This document shows positions 58,477 through 64,000 of a DNA stretch of 64,000 bases, in pieces. This DNA comes from Alphaproteobacteria bacterium (lineage in GTDB: Bacteria > Pseudomonadota > Alphaproteobacteria > Micavibrionales > UBA2020), in assembly GCA_025934695.1 (NCBI GenBank), contig JAICWS010000002.1:124001-188000 (forward strand), read 5' to 3'. The notes under the pieces are model-generated. The model searched no databases, was not told the origin of the DNA, and saw only the letters and a program-made list of their open reading frames with translations. Made by a program: the position numbers and the translations under genes. Position 1 is the stretch's first letter; each line of letters starts with the position of its first letter.

Positions 58477-59265
58477 TTACGGGTTTTGCTGCTCGACGGT
58501 TTTCAGAGCGGCTTCGAGGCGCTCGACAGCCTTGGCCGAGCCTTCATGCGTCTCAGTGATATAGTTCTGCGGCACGCCCATGGCCTGATAAATTTCCATC
58601 GGCATGTCTCGCTTGATGCGCATTGCGCCCGCGAGGTTGTTCATCGAGGTGATCGCTTCGTCGACGGCCTTTTGCTTGGCCTCAGGCGAAATGTTGTTCG
58701 CGTCGTTGATCTGCTGCATCAGCCGGTCGATCGCTTCTTTGGCGGTATATTCGGCCGGCAGCATGCCGTCGCGCCGCGGACTGGGCAGCGAGACCAGCGG
58801 ATACACATGCGCGGGCATGTGCATGGCGGCCTTCATGTTGTCGGGGATCTTGTCGATGCGCACCTCGACGCCCGTCATGGCGGCGATGTTCTTGAGGTCC
58901 TGCGCGGTCAGCGCGGGCTGCTTGTGAAAACCGGGCCGCGGGCTCATGCCGGCGTCAGGCGCGCTCATGTGGCGCGGCGCGCGACGCTGCGCGGTCTGCG
59001 GGCGCGGCGCCTTGCGCCCGTCGGCTTTGGGCGCGGTCGTGTCGGTGGCGGCCTGACTGTTGTCGTCCTGGTGGGGCACCGGCGCGACATGGCCGGGGAT
59101 GACGCCGCGATAGCCTTCCGGCTCCTTGGCCGTATTGTGCGAATTGGGCGCGGGCGCGATGGCGCCACTGAAGGTATTGTCCTGCGACTGCGCGACGGCG
59201 GCGCCGCTCGCGGCGCACAGCGCCAGCAACGATGCCACAGCGACAGAATGGAATAGTTTTCTCAC
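58477..59265 (-). CDS. Exported protein of unknown function (GTG start)
   Basis: This 262-aa protein has a signal peptide (KLFHSVAVASLLALCAASGAAVAQ), a low-complexity linker (residues 25-105), then a globular part (LTAQDLKNIAAMTGVEVRIDKIPDNMKAAMHMPAHVYP) and a helical C-terminus ending LEAALKTVEQQNP. GTG at 59265 with CAGGAG 8 nt upstream gives a normal signal peptide; the ATG at 59316 adds 17 residues that do not fit. Confidence 0.65.
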   Translation of the reverse strand: MRKLFHSVAVASLLALCAASGAAVAQSQDNTFSGAIAPAPNSHNTAKEPEGYRGVIPGHVAPVPHQDDNSQAATDTTAPKADGRKAPRPQTAQRRAPRHMSAPDAGMSPRPGFHKQPALTAQDLKNIAAMTGVEVRIDKIPDNMKAAMHMPAHVYPLVSLPSPRRDGMLPAEYTAKEAIDRLMQQINDANNISPEAKQKAVDEAITSMNNLAGAMRIKRDMPMEIYQAMGVPQNYITETHEGSAKAVERLEAALKTVEQQNP

Positions 59266-59417
59266 GGCCAGAACTCCTGAAACCTGATTCTTTTGGTCAA
59301 AAAGAATTGCTCTCAAAGCACCTCTCGTTATTATATCATATATTCCGCAGGAAGAACGGCAACCCCGCGCGGGAGCCTCTCCCCCAAAATAAGCAACTCA
59401 TTGAAAGTACTTATCGA

Positions 59418-60818
59418 ATGCCGGTTTCCCCCCTTCAGCTCCCCGTTGCGGAAATCCTGAAACTCTATGAAAAAAAACGCCTTTCCCCGGTCGAGGTTAC
59501 GGAAACCTGCCTGAAGCAGGTCCTGAAATATAACCCGGTTCTCAACGCCCTTTGCCATATGGACGAGCGCCTGGCCCTCCACCAGGCCAAGGCCGCGGAA
59601 AAGCGCTGGGCCAAGGGCGCGCCGCTGGGCCCGATCGACGGCATCCCCGTCACCGTCAAGGACTTCGTCAACGTCAAGGGCTGGCCGACCCGTATCGGCT
59701 CGAAGACGACCAGTTCCCTGCCGCAGCGCGAGGACAGCCCGCAGGTCGCGCGCCTGCGCGAGGCGGGGGCCGTCTTCATCGGCAAGACGACGACGCCCGA
59801 ATTCGGCCACAAGGGCGTGACCGACAGCCCGCTCACCGGCATCACGCGCAATCCCTGGAACATCCACAAGACGCCGGGCGGATCGTCGGGCGGCGCCGCC
59901 GTCGCGGCCGCGACCGGCATGGCCTATCTCAACCTGGGTTCCGACGCGGGAGGCAGTTTGCGCATCCCCGCCAGCTTCACGGGCGTCTTCACCTTCAAGC
60001 CCAGCCCTGGCCTCGTGCCGGCCTGGCCGCCGACATTGTTCTCCCCGCTCTCCGCCTGGGGGCCGATCACGCGGCGCGTGTCGGACGCCGCCTATGCGCT
60101 CGACGTCGTCACGCAAAGCGATTTCCGCGACTGGCATAATCTGCCGCTGCCCGCGATGCAGTTCGTGAAGAACCTCAAAGCACCACCCAAGCTGCGCATC
60201 GCCTATGCCGCCTCGATCAACGGCGTGCAGCCCGTTCCGGCGGTGAAGGATGTCATGGACAAGGCGTTGCCACTCCTCAAAAAGCTCGGCAGCGTCGACG
60301 AGATCACGCTCGATGCGCCTGGCCTCGTCGATGTCTTCAACAAGCACTGGATGGCGGTTGCCTCCTATCTCGTGGCCGGCATTCCCGAAAAACAGCGCAA
60401 GAACCTCGACCCGCGCCTGCGCCACTGGGCCGCGCGCGGCGACGCCCTGCGCCTCCATGAATATCTCGAGGCCGAGCGCGCGCGCATGGACATCGGCGCC
60501 TACTTCAAAGACATCCTCACGACCTATGACATCCTCGTCACGCCCACGACCGCGATGCCGGCCTTTGACACCGGCGTCAACATGCCGCAGGGTGCAAAGG
60601 GCAAGCCTTGGGAAGACTGGACGCCCTTCACCTATCCCGCCAATCTCGCGAAGCTCCCCGCAGCCTCGCTGCCTGCAGGCCTGACGAAGGACGGCCTGCC
60701 CGTGGGGCTGCAGCTCATGGCGGGATTCTTGAAAGACGTACCGCTTATGCAGGCCTGCCTCGCGCTGGAGCAGGAGCTGAACTTCACGCCCTGGCTGGAG
60801 ACAAAAAAAGAGGGGTAA
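59418..60818 (+). CDS. Amidase (amidase signature family)
   Basis: This 466-aa Ser-Ser-Lys hydrolase has catalytic Lys81 (VTVKDF), the cis-serine in GGSSGG (Ser156/157) and the nucleophile Ser180 in GSDAGGSLRIP. It should hydrolyse an amide of unknown type; it is not obviously GatA, since no gatB or gatC is adjacent. The frame is open upstream, but the ATG at 59418 gives the normal family N-terminus. A strong terminator begins at its stop codon. Confidence 0.92.
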   Translation: MPVSPLQLPVAEILKLYEKKRLSPVEVTETCLKQVLKYNPVLNALCHMDERLALHQAKAAEKRWAKGAPLGPIDGIPVTVKDFVNVKGWPTRIGSKTTSSLPQREDSPQVARLREAGAVFIGKTTTPEFGHKGVTDSPLTGITRNPWNIHKTPGGSSGGAAVAAATGMAYLNLGSDAGGSLRIPASFTGVFTFKPSPGLVPAWPPTLFSPLSAWGPITRRVSDAAYALDVVTQSDFRDWHNLPLPAMQFVKNLKAPPKLRIAYAASINGVQPVPAVKDVMDKALPLLKKLGSVDEITLDAPGLVDVFNKHWMAVASYLVAGIPEKQRKNLDPRLRHWAARGDALRLHEYLEAERARMDIGAYFKDILTTYDILVTPTTAMPAFDTGVNMPQGAKGKPWEDWTPFTYPANLAKLPAASLPAGLTKDGLPVGLQLMAGFLKDVPLMQACLALEQELNFTPWLETKKEG

Positions 60819-60842
60819 TCGCTTACCCCTCTTCGTTTTTAG
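60804..60842. terminator. Bidirectional rho-independent terminator
   Basis: AAGAGGGGTAA (60809-60819) pairs perfectly with TTACCCCTCTT (60824-60834) around a 4-nt loop, followed by CGTTTTTA. The A-run before the stem gives a T-run on the minus strand, so it can serve both the amidase gene and the convergent gene at 60857. The amidase stop codon is inside the stem. Confidence 0.9.
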
Positions 60843-60856
60843 ATTTTCGAAAACGC

Positions 60857-61180
60857 TTACTTGCCGGTGGCTGGCGCCGCGCCGGAGGCGGGAGCGGCCT
60901 CTGCGCCTTTGCCGTGCCAATGGCCGTGGCCCCAGTGACGCGGATAGCAGGCATGCAGCGCATCGAAATCATTGGCCGTCTGGACGCAGGTAAGTTCTTT
61001 TTGCAGCTGCGCCGTGCGGAAAGATTTGACCGAGGCGAAATCGCGTGGGTGATGGCCCTTGCCGCCGCTCGAGGCGCTGTCCGGCGCCGCGGAAGAGGAG
61101 GAGGTCGAGGCGTCAGCCGCATAGGCTGCGGTAGAGGCGCTTAAGAGCGCGACGAGCGCGAGGATGAGAAGTTTTTTCAT
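60857..61180 (-). CDS. Small exported His-rich protein
   Basis: This 107-aa protein has a signal peptide (LLILALVALLSASTAAYAAD), a Ser/Ala-rich linker, the segment FRTAQLQKELTCVQTANDFDALHACYP with two cysteines that may form a disulfide, and a His-rich stretch RHWGHGHWHGKG that could bind metal. The start ATG at 61180 has AAAGGA upstream. Periplasmic location is likely; function unknown. Confidence 0.7.
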   Translation of the reverse strand: MKKLLILALVALLSASTAAYAADASTSSSSAAPDSASSGGKGHHPRDFASVKSFRTAQLQKELTCVQTANDFDALHACYPRHWGHGHWHGKGAEAAPASGAAPATGK

Positions 61181-61306
61181 GGGATTTCCTTTCAGGAATA
61201 AAATGAAATCGTTCGCCGTCGAAAACGGAACGGATGCCAAGACTATACTAAATAGGGACATCGGCGCTCAAGCGCCGCGGCGATTACCAGAAATAACAAG
61301 GGAGGA

Positions 61307-61537
61307 TCAGGCGAGGATGCTGAACAACTGCGACGCACCGCCGCCGCCGCTGGTGTAAGAGGGCGCGTCTGCGACAAGCATTTGGTTGATCATTGTGTCG
61401 CTCGAGGCGATGTCTTCGGCCGTGGCTTCCAGGCTGGTGATGGCGGAGGTATCCACGCCGTCAGCCGTATTCCCGGATTTCACCTTCGGGAATAGCTTGG
61501 ATACGGGAACCAGATTTGAAGCGTAAACAGTCGTCAT
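61307..61537 (-). CDS. Small protein of unknown function, 76 aa
   Basis: The protein is soluble and Ser/Thr/Ala-rich (TVYASNLVPVSKLFPKVKS at the N-terminus, SYTSGGGGASQLFSILA at the C-terminus). There is no signal peptide or known motif. The ATG at 61537 has AAAGG 7 nt upstream, better than the in-frame ATG at 61579. Confidence 0.5.
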   Translation of the reverse strand: MTTVYASNLVPVSKLFPKVKSGNTADGVDTSAITSLEATAEDIASSDTMINQMLVADAPSYTSGGGGASQLFSILA

Positions 61538-61626
61538 AACAACCTTTGGGCCGTGGTTGAACGGCCTGTCATCTTTCATTCTAGGGTGAAAGGATTAACA
61601 AAAGATTAAGTTTCGCCTGCCCTTTA

Positions 61627-63006
61627 TTATTTTACCGATTCAAGCGCCTTGCGCAGGCGGCTGACGATCTGGTCGATCTGGCCTTCGTTCACGATCAGCG
61701 GCGGCGACATGGCCAGCACGTTGCCGGTAAAGCGCATGACAATGTCCTGCTCGAAGAACATCTTGTCGAAGACGTCCATCGTGCGGCTCATTTCATTCGG
61801 GTAATCGCGCTTTCCGGGGTCGAGCTCGACCGCGCCCATCAGGCCGATATTGCGGATATCGATGACATGCGGCGCGCCTTTGAGGCTGTGCAGGGCGTCC
61901 TGCCATTTCTTTTCCAGCTTCTCCGCGTTTTCGAACAGTTTTTCCTCCCGGTAGACTTCCAGCGTCGCGATCGCGGCGGCGCAGGCGAGCGGGTGGCCAG
62001 AATAGGTATAGCCGTGCGCGAATTCGACGCCGAATTCGCCGCCCGTCATGAAGGCGTCATAGATATGCTTGCGAATAAAGGTCGCGCCCATCGGCACGGT
62101 GCCGGAATTGATGCCCTTGGCCGAGGTCAGGATGTCGGGGATGATGTTGAAGCGCTCGGCGGCGGTTGCCTTGCCGAGGCGTCCCCAGCCGGTAATGACC
62201 TCGTCAAAAATGAGAAGAATATCGTGCTTCTTGCAGATGGCCTGCAGCTTCTCGAGATAACCTTTGGGCGGCACGAGGACCCCTGTCGATCCGGCCACGG
62301 GCTCGACGATCACGGCCGCGATGTTCGACGGGTCATGCAGGGTGACGAGGTTTTCCAGGTCGTTCGCCAGCTCCGCGCCCCATTCCGGCTGGCCTTTTGA
62401 AAAGGCGTTCTTCGCGAGATTGTGCGTATGCGGCAAATAGTCGATGTTCGGCATCAGCGCGCCCGAGAAGGCCTTGCGGTTGAACTGCAGGCCGCCCAAG
62501 CTGACGCCGCAGATATTCACGCCGTGATAGGCGCGCTCGCGGCTGATGATCTTGGTCTTGGTGCCCTGGCCGCGCGCGCGCCAGTAGGCCAGCGCGATCT
62601 TCACCGCCGTGTCGACGGATTCGGAACCCGAATTGCTGAAGAACACATGCTCGATGTCGCCCGGCATCTCGGCGCAGAGCATCGAGGCCGCCTTGAAGGC
62701 GGTCGGATGCGCGAAGGCGAAGTTGGGGGCATAATCGAGTTCGCCCGCCTGCTTGCGGATGGCCTCGACGATCTTCGGATGGTTGTGGCCCGCGTTCACG
62801 CACCACAGGCCGGCCGAGGCGTCGAGCACCTCGCGCCCGTCGTCTGAATAGTAATACATGCCCTTGGCGCCCACGAGCATGCGCGGCTTGCGCTTGAACG
62901 AGCGTTGCGGGGTGAAGGGCATGAAATGCGCTTCCAGGTCGTTGGGCTTCAGGGACGGTTTGCCGGTTTCCTTCTGGCTCGCGGAAGGCTTGCTGGAAGC
63001 GCTCAT
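61627..63006 (-). CDS. Class III pyridoxal-phosphate aminotransferase
   Basis: This 459-aa omega-amino acid:pyruvate-type aminotransferase shows ASAGLWCVNAGHNHPKIVEAI near the N-terminus, the FSNSGSESVDTAVKIA PLP-binding segment, the DEVITGWGRLG motif and the catalytic lysine in SAKGINSG. The substrate (beta-alanine, taurine or another omega-amine) cannot be told from sequence. Start choice is between ATG 63006 and 63015; AGGA lies 10 nt before the former. Divergent from the rhomboid gene. Confidence 0.93.
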   Translation of the reverse strand: MSASSKPSASQKETGKPSLKPNDLEAHFMPFTPQRSFKRKPRMLVGAKGMYYYSDDGREVLDASAGLWCVNAGHNHPKIVEAIRKQAGELDYAPNFAFAHPTAFKAASMLCAEMPGDIEHVFFSNSGSESVDTAVKIALAYWRARGQGTKTKIISRERAYHGVNICGVSLGGLQFNRKAFSGALMPNIDYLPHTHNLAKNAFSKGQPEWGAELANDLENLVTLHDPSNIAAVIVEPVAGSTGVLVPPKGYLEKLQAICKKHDILLIFDEVITGWGRLGKATAAERFNIIPDILTSAKGINSGTVPMGATFIRKHIYDAFMTGGEFGVEFAHGYTYSGHPLACAAAIATLEVYREEKLFENAEKLEKKWQDALHSLKGAPHVIDIRNIGLMGAVELDPGKRDYPNEMSRTMDVFDKMFFEQDIVMRFTGNVLAMSPPLIVNEGQIDQIVSRLRKALESVK

Positions 63007-63098
63007 GTTTGTCATATCCTGTGTTGGAGACTCGTTTGATTTCAAAATCCGGTCAGAGCATACTGCCGGAGACCTTGGATAATCAACCCCGGCGCAAT

Positions 63099-63893
63099 AT
63101 GGCAAAGAAAAACGGCCACGACGACAGCGAAGACTCTAATATTGCTAAATTTCCCGACTCGCGCGAGCGGCGGGAGATCGAGCGCCGCTTCCGCGTCGCC
63201 AACGACCAGAAGCCGCCGTCCGAGCCGATCCTCAACCTGCCGCCGATGGTCAAATGGCTTTGCGTGGCGCTTATCGCCATCCAGGCTGCCGTCTGGGTGC
63301 TGGAGCTGCTGCCTGACGACATGCACGGTCTCGATATCGTCGACTGGCTGGTTGGCAATTTTGGCTTTTTCGTCTTGCGCTATACGGGCGGCATGCCATT
63401 CGGCTGGCAAGGTATCGTGTCTCCGGTCACGCACATGTTTCTGCATGGCGGTTGGCTGCACCTGGCGGTCAATATCGCGACGCTGGCGGCTTTCGGCGCG
63501 GGCATCGAGCGCACGGTTGGCTCGAAGCGTCTGGCCGTGCTGTTTTTCGCGACCGGCATCATCGGCGCTTTCGTCCATGCCGTCGTTTATATTGTGTACG
63601 GCGCCTCGGGCAACGCAGCGCTGTTCCCGCATCCGGAAGCGCCGCTGGTCGGCGCCTCGGGCGGCATCAGCGGGCTGTTCGGCGCGGTGCTGATGATGGC
63701 GCAGGAACGCGGCCTCATGGGCGGCTACGCGAAGCTCCTGCCCTTCGTCGCAATCTGGGTGCTGATCTCCGTCTTCTTCGGCTTCTTCGGCATGCCGGGC
63801 GCGGAAGGACCGATCGCCTGGACTGTGCACATCGGCGGCTTCATTGCCGGGCTACTTCTCTATCGTCCTGTCGCGCGTTCAAAAATTTTTTAG
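63099..63893 (+). CDS. Rhomboid family intramembrane serine protease
   Basis: This 264-aa protein has a charged cytosolic N-terminus (1-48), then about six membrane helices. The catalytic pair is Ser187 (GASGGISGLFGA) and His244 (VHIGGFIAGLL), with the HMFLHGGWLHLAVNI helix conserved. It should cleave membrane proteins within the bilayer. The ATG at 63099 is used; the longer open frame upstream overlaps the divergent aminotransferase start region. No clear ribosome site. Confidence 0.92.
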   Translation: MAKKNGHDDSEDSNIAKFPDSRERREIERRFRVANDQKPPSEPILNLPPMVKWLCVALIAIQAAVWVLELLPDDMHGLDIVDWLVGNFGFFVLRYTGGMPFGWQGIVSPVTHMFLHGGWLHLAVNIATLAAFGAGIERTVGSKRLAVLFFATGIIGAFVHAVVYIVYGASGNAALFPHPEAPLVGASGGISGLFGAVLMMAQERGLMGGYAKLLPFVAIWVLISVFFGFFGMPGAEGPIAWTVHIGGFIAGLLLYRPVARSKIF

Positions 63894-64000
63894 CCGATGT
63901 TCTTGTAGCTGCTGCGCCGCAATGAGCCCCAAGCCCTTGTGTCTGATTCTAACCTTGCGCATTTTCGCAATAAAGCTGCGCAAATTCCCCCTTGAGGCGG

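Noticed and set aside
59418-60818. Amidase as GatA of the Glu-tRNA amidotransferase
   Set aside because: The catalytic motifs are shared by the whole amidase family, and no gatB or gatC gene is adjacent; the specificity is left open.
1-64000. tRNA, rRNA, CRISPR arrays, transposases, integrases and attachment sites
   Set aside because: No clover-leaf sequences, spaced direct repeats, recombinase motifs or flanking direct repeats were seen, so I cannot support a formal mobile island around the Dot/Icm genes.

Overview
The window is a GC-rich chromosomal segment of an alphaproteobacterium. The pointers are a Ccm (system I) cytochrome c maturation operon, a COQ9-family protein, a three-gene proton-translocating transhydrogenase (pntA, pntAB, pntB), and dense, closely spaced or overlapping genes with strong GC bias at third codon positions. 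I cannot name the genus. The large set of ankyrin, Sel1 and HExxH proteins around a Dot/Icm (type IVB) secretion cluster suggests a host-associated, intracellular, predatory or protist-interacting lifestyle; that is inference.

Layout. 1-2755: the end of ccmF, then ccmG, ccmH and ccmI, mostly with 4-nt overlaps. 2752-4705 (minus): two related exported HExRH proteins and a COQ9-family protein. 4763-14047: three oligoendopeptidase F (M3) paralogues, a PAS-GGDEF diguanylate cyclase, two small unknowns and an ABC1/UbiB-type kinase. 14135-15501: a small unknown and an HETGH putative metallopeptidase. 15690-18642: pntA-pntAB-pntB. 18734-21598: a gene behind a palindromic promoter/operator, two tandem alpha/beta hydrolases and a small basic protein. 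21612-28984 (minus): a Sel1 protein, four consecutive ankyrin proteins and an HELTH metallopeptidase.

29459-40371: the Dot/Icm core. The order is dotI-like, dotI-like, dotH (icmK), dotG (icmE), dotF (icmG), dotE (icmC), dotP (icmD), dotN (icmJ), dotO (icmB), the same order as the Legionella icmM-L-K-E-G-C-D-J-B block. A perfect 15-bp Fur-box-like palindrome lies between dotF and dotE. Other Dot/Icm genes (dotA, dotB, dotC, dotD, dotL, dotM, icmS/W/Q) are not in the window.

40382-51964: the most unusual region. Three ankyrin-like genes share an unrecognised C-terminal module (LG..L....LW...YRDQ.D). They are followed by another ankyrin gene, a second LSQSPT/HESVH metallopeptidase, and a paralogue family that shares a second unrecognised module (TL.ET...FNF..RRV.E...L..LGG.P). 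That second module also occurs alone in two small proteins (14135 and 50661). Many of these proteins end in Pro/Lys-rich tails. My working model is that this is an effector or effector-accessory repertoire for the adjacent Dot/Icm machine; no translocation evidence can be read from sequence.

52000-63893: housekeeping and envelope genes. These are an Smr protein, exported unknowns, a degenerate OmpR-type regulator, two Sel1 proteins, an esterase-fold protein lacking its nucleophile serine, an amidase with a bidirectional terminator, a class III aminotransferase and a rhomboid protease. I found no rRNA, tRNA, CRISPR array, transposase or integrase.
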